The notes: generated by a model not told the origin, from the sequence alone. Shown: positions 48,886 through 59,659, counted from the first letter of the stretch. The stretch is DNA of 64,000 nt from an uncultured Alphaproteobacteria bacterium (GCA_943787745.1 CALSNJ010000002.1:390904-454903); one strand, 5' to 3'. Made by a program: numbers and translations.

Positions 48886-48908
48886 CGGGCCGGGAAAACC
48901 CCGGCCCG
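48886..48908 (-). terminator. Terminator between convergent tag and permease genes
   Basis: A 9-base GC stem (CGGGCCGGG at 48886-48894 with 48900-48908) and a five-base loop. On the minus strand it is followed by TTTTC, so it best serves the permease gene. Confidence 0.75.
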
Positions 48909-48932
48909 CATCAATACTGTTTGTGGGTTTGG

Positions 48933-50231
48933 CTAGCCGATCAGGCCAAAGCCGTAGAGCAGTCCAAATCCGATTGCGAGGATATAGACAGCCGGGCTGG
49001 CTTCGCTGAACCGTCCCGAAAGAACCTTGGCGGCCGCATAGGTGATGAAACCGAATGCGATGCCATGGGCGATCGAGAAGGTGAACGGCATGACCACCGC
49101 GGCAAGAACCGCCGGGGCATATTCGGTCACATCGTCCCAGTCGAGCTCGGTCAGGCCACGCACCATAAGAACTGCCACGAAAAGCAGGGCCGGGGCCGTT
49201 GCAAACCGAGGAACCAGTCCGATGACCGGAGCCAGAATGAGCGCCAGAACGAACAATATGCCGACCGTCACAGCGGTCAGGCCCGTTCGTCCGCCTTCGC
49301 GAACACCTGCAGCACTCTCGATGTAACTGGTCACCGTTGAACTGCCGACCAGAGAGCCGGTAATGGTCGCGATACTATCGGCAGACAGGGCCTTGCCCAT
49401 GCGCGGCAGTTTGCCGTCTTCATCGAGCAGTCCGGCACGATGGGACACACCGATCAGTGTGCCTGCTGTGTCAAACATATCGACGAACAGGAAGGCGATG
49501 ATCACCGAGATCATGCTGACCTGAAATGCGCTGGCAATATCAAGCTGCAGGAAAGTCGGTGCCAGAGACGGGATGGTAAAGTTCATCGCCGTGCCGCTTG
49601 CGGCCCCAAAGATATGGGCCAGCACCGTGGTGCCGACAATCCCGATGACGATCGCGCCTTTCATGCCGATGCGATCCAGCGCAACAATCGCAACAAAGCC
49701 GACGGCAACGAGGATAACCTCGATTGAGGTGACCTCGCCTAGTGTGACCAACGTGGCCGGATGATCGACGGTGATACCGGCAATTTCCAGCGCAATCACA
49801 CCAATGAAGAGACCAATACCCGCTGAAATCGACATTTTCAGCGATTTTGGTATCGCATTAATGATCCACGCTCGTATGGGTAAGATCGTGATGATCAGGA
49901 AGAACACACCTGACAGGAAGATCACACCCAAAGCGGTTTGCCATGGAACGCCCATGCCACCGACCACACCAAACGCGAAGAAGGCATTCAGGCCAAGCCC
50001 CGGTGCGAGTGCGATCGGATAGTTGGCAAAAAAGCCCATGATGAAACAGCCAACGGCGGCTGCGAGGCACGTCGCGACAAACAGCGCGCCTTTATCCATC
50101 CCCGTTGTCGACATGATGTCGGGGTTTACGATGATGATATAGGCCATCGTCAGGAACGTCGTCAGTCCGGCCATCACTTCGATGCGGATTGTCGTTCCAT
50201 TTTCCGACAGCTTGAAAAGGTTTTCGAACAT
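48933..50231 (-). CDS. NCS2 family purine permease, AzgA-like
   Basis: A 432-residue membrane transporter with about 13-14 helices. The start MFENLFKLSENGTTIRIEV (50231) follows GGGAGAA; the longer frame is rejected. AzgA-type signatures: AGLTTFLTMAYIIIVNP, ALAPGLGLNAFFAF, FVDMFDTAGTLIGV with the substrate-binding acidic residue, and GSSTVTSYIESAAGVREGGRTGL. Relatives import adenine, guanine or hypoxanthine by proton symport. The substrate cannot be told from sequence. No purine riboswitch was seen in the 183 bp upstream. Confidence 0.92.
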   Translation of the reverse strand: MFENLFKLSENGTTIRIEVMAGLTTFLTMAYIIIVNPDIMSTTGMDKGALFVATCLAAAVGCFIMGFFANYPIALAPGLGLNAFFAFGVVGGMGVPWQTALGVIFLSGVFFLIITILPIRAWIINAIPKSLKMSISAGIGLFIGVIALEIAGITVDHPATLVTLGEVTSIEVILVAVGFVAIVALDRIGMKGAIVIGIVGTTVLAHIFGAASGTAMNFTIPSLAPTFLQLDIASAFQVSMISVIIAFLFVDMFDTAGTLIGVSHRAGLLDEDGKLPRMGKALSADSIATITGSLVGSSTVTSYIESAAGVREGGRTGLTAVTVGILFVLALILAPVIGLVPRFATAPALLFVAVLMVRGLTELDWDDVTEYAPAVLAAVVMPFTFSIAHGIAFGFITYAAAKVLSGRFSEASPAVYILAIGFGLLYGFGLIG

Positions 50232-50414
50232 TGCGGAGCTTCTCCCGTGGTTTCCCCTAATACGTCTCACGCGAGGGCTTACGGTGCGCAAAATTGAACG
50301 AAATATTCACCGCAGCCGAAATCGGCCACATCCCCCCATGCAGGTAAAAATGTTAGCGTGATTCTTTTGAGCAACGTTACCGCTTTGTTAAGCTGTTTAT
50401 GACACCTTCTGGGC

Positions 50415-50822
50415 ATGGAAAAATCTTTTTATTTCATGGCATTAGTTGTATTTATGGGGGTCGCGGAGGCGGCGGCTGCGCAAACCACTGTGCTTATAAA
50501 TGAGGCAGATTGTGACAGATTGGTGACTCATGTGAGCTCTTCCGACGTCGCCTATACACCCGGGGTAGACGTCAATGGAGGGGCCGTTGCACCCGCAGAT
50601 CTAAATGCCCAACCACAGATTCAGGTGCCCGACGTCATCTCTATTCCGGTCACGATTGATCTCGCCACAAGCCTTGGCATTCAGACACCATTTCTCGCGC
50701 GGCCGACAGTCGGCAATGTGCAAGTCACCCGCGATGGTCGCGTGTCCTTCAACGGGCAGCCGATCAACAGTGATGCGCAGCACGAGCTGGCCAAACGCTG
50801 CCAGGTGGTGAAAGACCAGTAG
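50415..50822 (+). CDS. Small secreted protein of unknown function
   Basis: A 135-residue protein with a signal peptide (hydrophobic to about 18, cleavage near EAAAAQ). The mature part has one cysteine near its start (NEADCDRLVTH) and one near its end (LAKRCQVVKDQ), which could form a disulphide. Between them lies IQVPDVISIPVTIDLATSLG and a NVQVTRDGRVSFNG hairpin. No named family was recognised. It lies 75 bp before the membrane cyclase on the same strand, so a joint transcript is possible. Periplasmic location is inferred. Confidence 0.7.
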   Translation: MEKSFYFMALVVFMGVAEAAAAQTTVLINEADCDRLVTHVSSSDVAYTPGVDVNGGAVAPADLNAQPQIQVPDVISIPVTIDLATSLGIQTPFLARPTVGNVQVTRDGRVSFNGQPINSDAQHELAKRCQVVKDQ

Positions 50823-50897
50823 CTTTGGCACCTGCACCTTTGGTTTCATTCCAACCGAGCTTGGCGTAAACCCCTCCACAGTCAGTGGAGCTGCGGT

Positions 50898-52268
50898 ATG
50901 ACAAAACTATCTTCCGGTGTTTTCGAGACGGGCACTCTCGATGAGCGTCTGGGTGCTGCGTTTCACCTACATGAGCGAGAAGGCTTGAAGTTCGCTGCAC
51001 ATTTGCGTGGCGTGGCGATGTTTGCGATCACAGTATGGCTGTTTGTTCTCCTGGGACATGCCGCATGGTTCTATCTGCCGGTGACCATCCTCTTTGTCGC
51101 AAGCGGATACCTCCACTTTGTGCTGGCGCATCATGGTCTGCGTTCGGATGGCAATGCCTTCCTGTTTTTTCTGTTCGATGTCGTCCTGGTGACATTCGCG
51201 CTTCTGGCACCCAATCCGCTGCTGACCGCTGAAGCTGTAATCTGGCCGGAGCAAATGGCGTTCCGGTTTGGCGGCTTCAACTACTACTACATGATGATCG
51301 CGATCTTCCTGCTCGGCAGTTATTCCGCGCGTGCGATGCTATTCGCGGGGCTTGCCTGCCTGATTGCATGGAGTGCCGGTGTCGCCTGGGTTTCCACATT
51401 TCCGTCGACCATTTTCGAGATTCCCGGGTTTGATCAGCCTCAAGCACGCCTGGACCGATTTCTTGACCCGCTCTATGTCTCACTGGATCTTCGTTTCACC
51501 GAATCACTCGTATTGCTGCTCACCACGGCCATTCTGGCAACTGCTGTGGCCCGCAGCCGTCGTCTGATCCGCGAACAGGTTTATGCCGCGCGCGAGCGTT
51601 CAAATCTGGCGCGATACTTCCCTCCAAATATCGTCGAGGAACTCGCGGGGCATGATCGCGTGTTGGGGACGGTCCGCAGTCAGAAGGTCGCGGTCATGTT
51701 TGCCGATATGGTGGGCTTCACGCATATGGCTGAAATGGTGTCTCCGGCCGAACTGATCGAGATGCTGCGGGCATTTCATCGCAGGGTGGAAAGCGCGATC
51801 TTTGATAATCAGGGTACGCTCGACAAGTACTTGGGTGACGGGGTGCTGGCGACTTTTGGAACGCCGGAGACGGGCCCCGCAGACGCAGCAAATGCCATGC
51901 GGTGTGCCCGGGAAATTTTTAAGCAGGTCGATGAGTGGAATGAGCGCCGCAAGGACGCAGGGTTTCCGAGCGTTCGATTGTCGATCGGACTGCACTACGG
52001 CGAAGTTGTTGTCGGGGATGTGGGGACCGAGCGCCGTCTGGAATTTGCCGTGATCGGCGATACTGTCAATGTTGCTTCACGGCTAGAGGAATCCACACGT
52101 GCCATCGGGTGCAAGATGGTCGTCAGCAATGATCTCGTTGAAGCGCTGATAGCCGATACGCCCGAACAGGCCGAAGGTCTTCTGATTGGGTTGAAGCCCT
52201 TTGAAAACCTTGAGCTTCGTGGCCGCGATGGTTCGATCAATGTCTGGACGCTCGGGGGTGCAGAATAG
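50898..52268 (+). CDS. Membrane-bound class III adenylate/guanylate cyclase
   Basis: A 456-residue cyclase. Residues 35-220 form about six membrane helices without a recognised sensor motif. The catalytic domain (about 255-420) has the two metal aspartates in MFADMVGFT and LGDGVLATFG, the lysine of TLDKYLGDG that favours ATP, and HYGEVVVGD with RLEFAVIGDTVNVASRLEE. The product is therefore more likely cAMP than cGMP, though this is inference. It stands at the end of the accessory block, before proS. Confidence 0.9.
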   Translation: MTKLSSGVFETGTLDERLGAAFHLHEREGLKFAAHLRGVAMFAITVWLFVLLGHAAWFYLPVTILFVASGYLHFVLAHHGLRSDGNAFLFFLFDVVLVTFALLAPNPLLTAEAVIWPEQMAFRFGGFNYYYMMIAIFLLGSYSARAMLFAGLACLIAWSAGVAWVSTFPSTIFEIPGFDQPQARLDRFLDPLYVSLDLRFTESLVLLLTTAILATAVARSRRLIREQVYAARERSNLARYFPPNIVEELAGHDRVLGTVRSQKVAVMFADMVGFTHMAEMVSPAELIEMLRAFHRRVESAIFDNQGTLDKYLGDGVLATFGTPETGPADAANAMRCAREIFKQVDEWNERRKDAGFPSVRLSIGLHYGEVVVGDVGTERRLEFAVIGDTVNVASRLEESTRAIGCKMVVSNDLVEALIADTPEQAEGLLIGLKPFENLELRGRDGSINVWTLGGAE

Positions 52269-52343
52269 TCTGCGAATGCCATGGACAGGCGCGACCGGTT
52301 TTCCTTACTCTCCGCCGCGCCACGCCTGACCGGAGATAAAAGC

Positions 52344-53669
52344 ATGCGGCGCAGTCAGTTATTCCTGCCGACCCTGAAAGAAACACCTTCTGAAGCGAAG
52401 ATCGTCTCGCATCGTTTGATGCTGCGTGCCGGACTGGTCCGCCAGTCTGCTGCAGGTATCTATACATGGTTGCCGGCAGGCTACCGGGTGCTAAGGAAGA
52501 TCGAACAGATTGTGCGCGAAGAGCAGGATCGCGCCGGCGCGCAGGAAGTCCTGATGCCAACCATCCAGTCCGCGGAGGTCTGGCGCAAGTCGGGCCGCTA
52601 TGATGATTACGGCAAAGAAATGCTGCGTATCGTGGACCGTCACGATCGCGAAATGTTGTTTGGTCCCACGGCGGAAGAGGTGATCACCGATATCGTCGCG
52701 AACGAGATCAACAGCTATCGGGATTTGCCCAAGAACCTCTACAACATCCAGTGGAAGTTCCGGGATGAGGTGCGTCCGCGCTTTGGCGTGATGCGCGGCC
52801 GCGAGTTTCTGATGAAGGACAATTATTCCTTCGATCTGGACTACGAGAGCGCCCGACACTCCTACAACAAGATGTTCATTGCCTATCTGCGAACCTATGC
52901 CCGGATGGGGCTGCAGGCGATCCCGATGGCGGCCGATACAGGTCCCATCGGCGGTGACCTCAGCCATGAATTCATCATTCTGGCCGAAACCGGCGAAAGT
53001 GCCGTCTTCTGCGACAAGGCACTGCTGGAACTGCCGCCGCCCGGTGATGAAGTCGACTACAGCGCTGACCTGCAGTCCACGGTCGAAACCTGGTCGGATC
53101 ACTATGCCGCGACCGATGAAATGCATGACCCCGAAAAATGTCCGATTGATGCGGACCAGCTTGTTACGGCGCGCGGGATTGAGGTCGGTCACATCTTCTA
53201 CTTCGGAACCAAGTATTCCGAACCGCTTGGTGCGGTGGTGCAGGGGCCCGATGGCCAACAGGTCACCCTGGAGATGGGCAGCTATGGCATCGGTGTCTCA
53301 CGACTGGTGGGTGCGATTATCGAAGCCTCCCATGATGACGCCGGAATCATCTGGCCCGAAGCTGTCGCACCATGGCTGGTCGGATTGATCAATCTGAAAG
53401 TCGGCGATGCCGAATGCGATGCGGCGTGTGAGAAAATCTACGCAGACCTGCAGGCCGCCGGTGTGGAGGTTATCTATGACGACCGGGATGTGCGGGCCGG
53501 CGGCAAGTTTGCCGATATGGATCTGGTCGGTATTCCCTGGCAGCTCACGGTTGGACCGCGCGGCGTGAAGGACGGCAAGGTTGAAGTCAAACGCCGCAGT
53601 GCGGATGAAAAGTCCGAGATCGCGCTGGACGCGCTGGGGGCCTGGATTGCAGAACGGGCGGCGTTATAG
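52344..53669 (+). CDS. proS: Prolyl-tRNA synthetase, short bacterial form
   Basis: A 441-residue class II synthetase that charges tRNA-Pro. The start [15 protein letters not shown] (52344) follows CGGAGA. Motif 1 lies around [23 protein letters not shown], motif 2 in [21 protein letters not shown], and motif 3 in [13 protein letters not shown]. The anticodon-binding domain ends the protein. The INS editing insertion between motifs 2 and 3, found in longer bacterial enzymes, is absent, as is usual in alphaproteobacteria, so Ala-tRNA-Pro editing must come from another protein. It opens the proS-lolC-lolD group. Confidence 0.96.
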   Translation: MRRSQLFLPTLKETPSEAKIVSHRLMLRAGLVRQSAAGIYTWLPAGYRVLRKIEQIVREEQDRAGAQEVLMPTIQSAEVWRKSGRYDDYGKEMLRIVDRHDREMLFGPTAEEVITDIVANEINSYRDLPKNLYNIQWKFRDEVRPRFGVMRGREFLMKDNYSFDLDYESARHSYNKMFIAYLRTYARMGLQAIPMAADTGPIGGDLSHEFIILAETGESAVFCDKALLELPPPGDEVDYSADLQSTVETWSDHYAATDEMHDPEKCPIDADQLVTARGIEVGHIFYFGTKYSEPLGAVVQGPDGQQVTLEMGSYGIGVSRLVGAIIEASHDDAGIIWPEAVAPWLVGLINLKVGDAECDAACEKIYADLQAAGVEVIYDDRDVRAGGKFADMDLVGIPWQLTVGPRGVKDGKVEVKRRSADEKSEIALDALGAWIAERAAL

Positions 53670-53729
53670 CGTGGCCATATTGTCCTGGCAGCTTTGCCTG
53701 ACGTTACGTCTTGATGGGAACACCAGCTG

Positions 53730-54974
53730 ATGTTTTCGGCGGTTGAATGGATGATTGCGTGGCGCTACATGCGCGCGCGTCGTGCCGAAGGCTTTATCTC
53801 GGTTATCGCCGGGTTCTCGCTGATGGGGATCGCACTGGGTGTGGCGACGCTCATCATTGTGCTCTCGGTCATGAATGGCTTCAGGATCGAGTTGCTGGAC
53901 CGTATTTTGGGGCTGAACGGCCACATCGCTGTCATCACCTCAACCGGGACTGTTGCCAACTACAACCCGCTGGCCGAACGCGTGCGCGTCGTCGACGGCG
54001 TGTTGTCCGTGACGCCCTTGGTGGAGGGCCAGATACTTGCAACCAATGGCGGACGATCAGCTGGCGCCGTGGTCCGGGGACTGACCTCCGAAGACCTGAC
54101 GAGCCGCCCATCGATTGCCGACAACATCCGTCTGGGCTCTCTGGCCAACTTCAAAGGCAACGATGCCATCGTTCTTGGGTCGCGTTTGGCCCGATCACTG
54201 GGGGCCATTCCGGGCGACAAGGTGACCCTTGTGTCGCCGAAGGGGACTGTCACGGCGTTCGGAACGGTGCCGCGGCTTCAGGCCTATACCGTCGTCGCGA
54301 CCTTTGAAGTCGGCATGTTTGAATTCGACAGCAGCTTCATCTTTATGCCGCTTGAAGCGGCGCAGAAATATTTCCGGATGGGGGATACCGTCAGCCAGCT
54401 CGAAATATTCGTGAAGGATCCGGACAATCTGTTGCGCCAGCGCACAGCAATCGGGGCGGCTCTGGATGCGGAACATCGATTGTTTGACTGGCAACAATCA
54501 AATCGAAGCTTTTTCAATGCGTTACAGGTTGAACGCAATGTCATGTTCCTGATCCTGACACTTATTATTCTGGTTGCCGCCTTCAACATCATTTCCAGCC
54601 TGATCATGCTGGTGAAGGATAAAGGATCGGCCATTGCGATCCTGCGAACGGTTGGCGCCTCGCGCGGCACGATCATGCGGATTTTCTTTATCGTCGGAAC
54701 AAGTATCGGTGTTGTCGGAACCGCGTCGGGAACAATTCTGGGACTGTTGTTCGCGCACAACATCGAATCTCTGCGGCGCGCCATTGAATCTCTCACGGGC
54801 AATGACCTGTTTGCGGCGGAGATCTATTTCCTCAGTCAGTTGCCGGCCGAAGTCGACACGGGCGAAGTGATCATGGTCGTCTGCATGGCGCTGGGCTTGT
54901 CGATCCTGGCAACGCTTTACCCGAGCTGGCGTGCGTCTCGTCTCGACCCGGTGGAGGCGTTGCGCAATGAGTGA
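53730..54974 (+). CDS. lolC: Lipoprotein-releasing ABC transporter, permease subunit
   Basis: A 414-residue inner-membrane protein of the LolCDE family, which extracts lipoproteins for transfer to LolA. One N-terminal helix ([29 protein letters not shown]), a large periplasmic domain (about 50-265), and three C-terminal helices with the FtsX-like [20 protein letters not shown]. Alphaproteobacteria often have a single LolC/E hybrid working as a homodimer; only one copy is here. It overlaps lolD by 8 bp. Confidence 0.93.
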   Translation: MFSAVEWMIAWRYMRARRAEGFISVIAGFSLMGIALGVATLIIVLSVMNGFRIELLDRILGLNGHIAVITSTGTVANYNPLAERVRVVDGVLSVTPLVEGQILATNGGRSAGAVVRGLTSEDLTSRPSIADNIRLGSLANFKGNDAIVLGSRLARSLGAIPGDKVTLVSPKGTVTAFGTVPRLQAYTVVATFEVGMFEFDSSFIFMPLEAAQKYFRMGDTVSQLEIFVKDPDNLLRQRTAIGAALDAEHRLFDWQQSNRSFFNALQVERNVMFLILTLIILVAAFNIISSLIMLVKDKGSAIAILRTVGASRGTIMRIFFIVGTSIGVVGTASGTILGLLFAHNIESLRRAIESLTGNDLFAAEIYFLSQLPAEVDTGEVIMVVCMALGLSILATLYPSWRASRLDPVEALRNE

Positions 54975-55647
54975 AGTTGCTCTCGAACTCAAGCGCGTGA
55001 CCCGCACATTTAATCAGGGGGGGCGTGAGATCGCTGTGCTGCGTGAGGCAGGGATGTCGCTGGCACGCGGCGAAATCGTGGCGCTGGTTGGGCCCTCGGG
55101 TGCGGGCAAGTCCACGCTGTTGCATATCGCGGGGCTCCTTGAGCGCCCGGATAGCGGCGATGTGGTGATCACAGGTGAGAATTGCGCGGATATGCCGGAA
55201 TCCGAGCGCACGCGTTTGCGTCGTGAAGCCCTGGGCTTTGTGTACCAGTTCCATCATTTGCTCCCGGAATTCTCGGCGCTGGAAAACGTCATGCTGCCGC
55301 AGATGATTGCCGGCGTGAACAAGTCCACGGCGCGAGAGCGCGCGGGCGAACTTCTGGAAATGGTTGGCCTCAGTGATCGCGCCACCCACCGACCTGGCGA
55401 ACTCAGCGGCGGTGAACAGCAACGGATCGCCATCGCACGAAGTGTCGCCAATGCGCCATCGGTTCTGCTGGCCGATGAGCCGACAGGAAACCTCGACCCC
55501 GAGACGGCTGGCGCCGTGTTCGGACAGATGCTCAAGCTTGTGCGTGGTGTGGGTCTGGGCGCGCTGGTGGCGACCCATAACCTTGAACTCGCGTCCAAAA
55601 TGGACCGAATTCTGCAATTGCGTGACGGTCACATCGAAATCGTCTGA
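54967..55647 (+). CDS. lolD: Lipoprotein-releasing ABC transporter, ATPase subunit
   Basis: A 226-residue ATP-binding protein that drives the Lol extractor. Walker [10 protein letters not shown], the LolD/MacB-type [21 protein letters not shown] segment, signature [13 protein letters not shown] and Walker [12 protein letters not shown] are intact. ATG 54967 lies inside the end of lolC. The longer frame to 54931 is rejected. It is 64 bp before dnaE. Confidence 0.95.
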   Translation: MSEVALELKRVTRTFNQGGREIAVLREAGMSLARGEIVALVGPSGAGKSTLLHIAGLLERPDSGDVVITGENCADMPESERTRLRREALGFVYQFHHLLPEFSALENVMLPQMIAGVNKSTARERAGELLEMVGLSDRATHRPGELSGGEQQRIAIARSVANAPSVLLADEPTGNLDPETAGAVFGQMLKLVRGVGLGALVATHNLELASKMDRILQLRDGHIEIV

Positions 55648-55711
55648 CTTGTCCCCGGCTTTCGCCTTGTTCAACGGCGCTCCGTCGGGAGAATCGGTCT
55701 AATCTCAACGC

Positions 55712-58700
55712 ATGTCACATGCTGATTTCGTCCATCTCCGCGTTCATTCCGCCTATTCGCTTGCCGAAGGTGCACTGCGCATACCCCAACTCGTCGCTTT
55801 GTGCCGCGACAAGCAGATGCCGGCTGTTGCGATCACGGATACAGGCAATCTGTTTGGGGCGCTGGAATTCTCGCTGGCCGCTGCAAAAGCAGGAATTCAG
55901 CCGATTGTCGGGTGTCAGATCGCGTTGGCGGTTGATGCAGACCCGGAGGCCGCGCGTCGGGGGCAGAATGGTGGCAACCATTTCCGGGATGGCGATCAGC
56001 TTGTCTTGCTCGCCCAATCCGAAGCGGGATATCGAAATCTGCTGAAGATTGTCAGCCGGTCTTTCATCGAGATGGCAGACGACGCCCGCCCGACAGTGTG
56101 GCTGGAGCAACTCCAAGGGGTCACGGACGGCCTGATCGCGCTTTCGGGGGGGATTGCAGGCCTTCCGGGCCGTCTGTTGTCTGAAGGACAGGCTGACGCC
56201 GCGGAAGAAGCGATGCTGAACCTCGCCGGTCTGTTTCCCGGGCGGTTCTATGTCGAGATACAGCGGCACAATATCGACGCCGAGGACCGGCTGGAGAAGG
56301 CCTTTCTCGATCTGGCCTACAAACATGACCTGCCGCTCGTGGCGACCAATGAGGCGTTCTTTACCGATGAGGCCATGTACGAGGCCCATGACGCGTTGCT
56401 GTGCATCTCTCAAAGCGCCTATGTCTCCCAATCAGAGCGCCGCCGGGTCACGCCCGAGCATCGGTTCAAGTCAGCCGCCGAGATGCGTGCGCTTTTCGCA
56501 GATTTGCCCGAAGCCATCGATAACACGCTGGTCATCGCCCAACGGTGCGCGTTCATGCCCACCGAAGCACCGCCAATGCTGCCGCCGTTCCCGACCGCAG
56601 ATGGCAGCACAGAAGAAGAGGCGCTTCGCACCGAGGCCGAAGCCGGTCTTGAGCTGCGCCTTGCAGCGCATGTTTACGAAGACGGTATGGATGCCGCCGC
56701 TCGGGAAGCTGTTGCAAAACCGTATAGAGATAGATTGAAGTATGAGCTCGAAACCATTGTTAACATGGGGTTTCCGGGATATTTTCTGATCGTTTCGGAC
56801 TTCATTAAGTGGTCCAAGGCCAATAACATTGCCGTTGGGCCGGGCCGTGGGTCTGGTGCCGGGTCCGTGGTTGCCTGGGTGCTGACCATCACGGACCTCG
56901 ATCCACTCCGTTTCGGGCTGTTTTTCGAGCGTTTCCTGAACCCTGAACGTGTGTCGATGCCGGATTTCGATATCGATTTTTGTCAGGAACGCCGGGACGA
57001 AGTCATCCACTACGTCCAGCAGAAGTTCGGTCATGACCGCGTCGCCCAGATCATTACCTTCGGCAAGCTGCAGGCCAGAGCTGTTGTGCGCGACGTTGGC
57101 CGGGTTCTCGAGATGCCTTATGGCCAGGTTGACCGGATTGCCAAGCTGGTGCCCAACAATCCGGCCAATCCGACCACATTGGGCGAGGCGATTGATGGTG
57201 AGCCCCAGCTTCAGGCCATGCGGGATGAAGATGAGGCGGTTGCCCATCTTCTGGATCTGGCCCTGAACCTCGAAGGTTTGTACCGAAACTCCTCGACCCA
57301 TGCCGCGGGTGTGGTGATCGGAGACCGGCCGCTTTCCGACATCATTCCGTTGTACCGCGATCCGCGGTCTTCGACGCTGGCGACCCAGTTCAGCATGAAG
57401 TATGTCGAGGCCGCCGGGTTGGTGAAGTTCGATTTTCTGGGGCTCAAAACACTTGATGTGCTGCAAAAAGCCGTCGAACTGGTCTCTGACAAGGGGGTCA
57501 CAGTCGATCTGGCAACATTGCCGCTGGATGACCCAAAAACCTTTGAAATGCTTGCGCGTGGCGACACCACTGGCGTTTTCCAGTGTGAATCCTCTGGCGT
57601 CCGCGATGTGCTGCGAAAGCTGAGGCCTGACCGCTTCGAGGACATCATCGCCGTTGTCGCGCTTTATCGTCCCGGTCCGATGGACAATATTCCGAGCTAT
57701 ATCGCGCGAAAGCACGGCCTCGAAGAGGTGGATTACCTGCACAAGGATCTCGAGCAATGCCTGGGGGAGACCTACGGGATCCCGATCTATCAGGAGCAGG
57801 TCATGCAGATGGCGCAGGAGCTGGCAGGCTATAGCCTCGGCAATGCTGATCTGTTGCGGCGTGCCATGGGCAAGAAGATCAAGGCCGAAATGGATGCGCA
57901 GGAGGAGAGTTTTGTCGCGGGTGCCAGTGCTCGCGACGTCCCTGAGGTCACGTCGCGTCGCATCTTTGAAACCATCGCCAAGTTCGCCGGCTACGGCTTC
58001 AACAAGGCTCATGCGGCCGCCTACGCGCTGATCGCCTATCACACGGCCTGGCTGAAGGCGAACCACCCGGTGGAGTTCTTTGCCGCATCGATGACGTTGG
58101 ATATGGGCAACACGGACAAGCTGGCGATCTACAAGCAGGAGCTCGAACGGCAGAATATCGTGCTGCTGCCGCCAGATATGAATGCTTCGGGCGTGGATTT
58201 CGGGGTGGCGCAGCTCGATCCACCGGTTGCCAAGCCGATCGTGGATGGCGAAGAGCCTGAAATACCGCCGATCGGGGGCATTCGTTATGCGTTGGCCGCA
58301 ATCAAGGGGGTCGGTCGCGCTGCAATGGTCGAGCTTGTTGGCGAACGTGATGCCAACGGGCCGTTTGCTGATCCGTTTGAGGTCGCAAGCCGCCTGAAAG
58401 CCCATGTGATGAATCGGCGCCAGCTGGAACGCCTGATCAACGCCGGGGCCTTCGACAGCCTAGATGTCAATCGTGCGCGGGTGTTTGACGGCATCGATCA
58501 GATTCTCGGCCATGCCCAGAGCACCCAGCGTGAACGGGAAAGCGGTCAATTCAATCTGCTTGGCGACATGAGTGAGGATGGTGCGGCCAAACCACAATTG
58601 GCCGACCGTATGGACTGGTTGCAGTCCGAACGGTTACAGCGCGAGTTGGACGCCGTCGGGTTCTACATGTCGGCCCATCCGCTCGATGAATATGGCAGTT

Positions 58701-59266
58701 TGCTTGAGAAACTTGGCATCGTTGCGAGCGTGGAGATTGAGGATACGGTCAAGATGCAGGGCGGGATGGCGGCATTGGCGCTTGCAGGCTCGGTTATCTC
58801 CGTTCAGCAGCGTACGTCGCAGCGCGGCAGCAAATATGCGTTTGTGCAATTGTCCGACGCGTCCGGCACATACGAGGTCATGATGTTTGCCGAAGTGCTC
58901 GCCGCGTCGCGCGAAGTTTTGGAAAGCGGCAACCCGGTTCTGGTTTCGACGGCAGCGCGGATTGATCAGGGGCAGGTGCGCCTCTCCGCTCAGAGTGTAC
59001 GCCCGCTCGAAGCGGCGGCTGCGACCGCGCCTGTGGCCATCCGTATCTGGCTCGAAGATATGGAGCCCTTGCCTTCGCTCAAAGCGCTGATCGAGCGAGA
59101 GGCCACGCCAAACGAGCATGACAATGCAAATGGCCGAATCAGTCTGGTCATTCCCGATGGAAACCGGGAGGTGATCGTGCGTTTGAGCGGCAAGTATCGC
59201 TGCACGCCGCAGATACGGGCTGCGATGAGCGCAATTCAGGGTATATCAGAGGTTCGCGAGCTATAG
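55712..59266 (+). CDS. dnaE: DNA polymerase III subunit alpha
   Basis: A 1184-residue replicative polymerase. The N-terminal PHP domain starts FVHLRVHSAYSLAEGALRI. The polymerase core has GPGRGSGAGSVVAWVL and the catalytic aspartates in MPDFDIDFCQERRDEVI near residue 425, then QEQVMQMAQELAGY and GYGFNKAHAAAYALIAYHTAWLK. The C-terminal OB domain and tau-binding region follow (about 1000-1184). Length is normal for the DnaE1 type. The proS-lolC-lolD-dnaE order is a familiar alphaproteobacterial string. Confidence 0.97.
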   Translation: MSHADFVHLRVHSAYSLAEGALRIPQLVALCRDKQMPAVAITDTGNLFGALEFSLAAAKAGIQPIVGCQIALAVDADPEAARRGQNGGNHFRDGDQLVLLAQSEAGYRNLLKIVSRSFIEMADDARPTVWLEQLQGVTDGLIALSGGIAGLPGRLLSEGQADAAEEAMLNLAGLFPGRFYVEIQRHNIDAEDRLEKAFLDLAYKHDLPLVATNEAFFTDEAMYEAHDALLCISQSAYVSQSERRRVTPEHRFKSAAEMRALFADLPEAIDNTLVIAQRCAFMPTEAPPMLPPFPTADGSTEEEALRTEAEAGLELRLAAHVYEDGMDAAAREAVAKPYRDRLKYELETIVNMGFPGYFLIVSDFIKWSKANNIAVGPGRGSGAGSVVAWVLTITDLDPLRFGLFFERFLNPERVSMPDFDIDFCQERRDEVIHYVQQKFGHDRVAQIITFGKLQARAVVRDVGRVLEMPYGQVDRIAKLVPNNPANPTTLGEAIDGEPQLQAMRDEDEAVAHLLDLALNLEGLYRNSSTHAAGVVIGDRPLSDIIPLYRDPRSSTLATQFSMKYVEAAGLVKFDFLGLKTLDVLQKAVELVSDKGVTVDLATLPLDDPKTFEMLARGDTTGVFQCESSGVRDVLRKLRPDRFEDIIAVVALYRPGPMDNIPSYIARKHGLEEVDYLHKDLEQCLGETYGIPIYQEQVMQMAQELAGYSLGNADLLRRAMGKKIKAEMDAQEESFVAGASARDVPEVTSRRIFETIAKFAGYGFNKAHAAAYALIAYHTAWLKANHPVEFFAASMTLDMGNTDKLAIYKQELERQNIVLLPPDMNASGVDFGVAQLDPPVAKPIVDGEEPEIPPIGGIRYALAAIKGVGRAAMVELVGERDANGPFADPFEVASRLKAHVMNRRQLERLINAGAFDSLDVNRARVFDGIDQILGHAQSTQRERESGQFNLLGDMSEDGAAKPQLADRMDWLQSERLQRELDAVGFYMSAHPLDEYGSLLEKLGIVASVEIEDTVKMQGGMAALALAGSVISVQQRTSQRGSKYAFVQLSDASGTYEVMMFAEVLAASREVLESGNPVLVSTAARIDQGQVRLSAQSVRPLEAAAATAPVAIRIWLEDMEPLPSLKALIEREATPNEHDNANGRISLVIPDGNREVIVRLSGKYRCTPQIRAAMSAIQGISEVREL

Positions 59267-59317
59267 GCCAGGCCAAGTTTTTGGTTGTATAGTCACGCAT
59301 CGCAACAGGGGGTCAGT

Positions 59318-59647
59318 ATGTCAGTAAAACTCACAGAGAAAACGGCGACAGATGCCGCTGAACGGGAAGTCGGTGCCTTCACAACGCTGATCGACAATGA
59401 TCGGACGCGGATTACCCATTGGGTCATCAAGCCGGGGCAGCAGACCGGCTGGCACCTGCATGATTTCGACTATGTGACGATTCAGGAATCAGAGGGCACG
59501 CTGTACCTCGAGCATTCGGATGGCACAGAGCGAACGATCGAATATGTGCCCGGGACGGCTGCGACCATCAGTGCGCCCGTAGAGCACAACGCGATCAATG
59601 TCGGCGATGTCGATATCGTGGTGACGGAGATCGAGTACAAAAACTAG
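59318..59647 (+). CDS. Small cupin-domain protein (first of a tandem pair)
   Basis: A 109-residue single cupin, started at MSVKLTEKTAT (59318) after AGGGGGTCAG. The first cupin motif holds GWHLHDFDYV with two histidines and an acidic residue, and the second region has APVEHNAINVGD with one His. This is enough for a possible metal site. It resembles the next protein closely: both have LIDN(D/E)xTRIT, an (I/E)KPG-like turn, GWHxH and a closing EIEYK. Function is unknown; cupins may be enzymes or binding proteins. Confidence 0.8.
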   Translation: MSVKLTEKTATDAAEREVGAFTTLIDNDRTRITHWVIKPGQQTGWHLHDFDYVTIQESEGTLYLEHSDGTERTIEYVPGTAATISAPVEHNAINVGDVDIVVTEIEYKN

Positions 59648-59659
59648 AACGGGTCGCAA

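Noticed and set aside
56471..58405. 644-residue minus-strand open frame inside dnaE
   Set aside because: It mirrors the codon pattern of dnaE, is rich in His/Arg/Gln without any motif, and dnaE itself is unmistakable.
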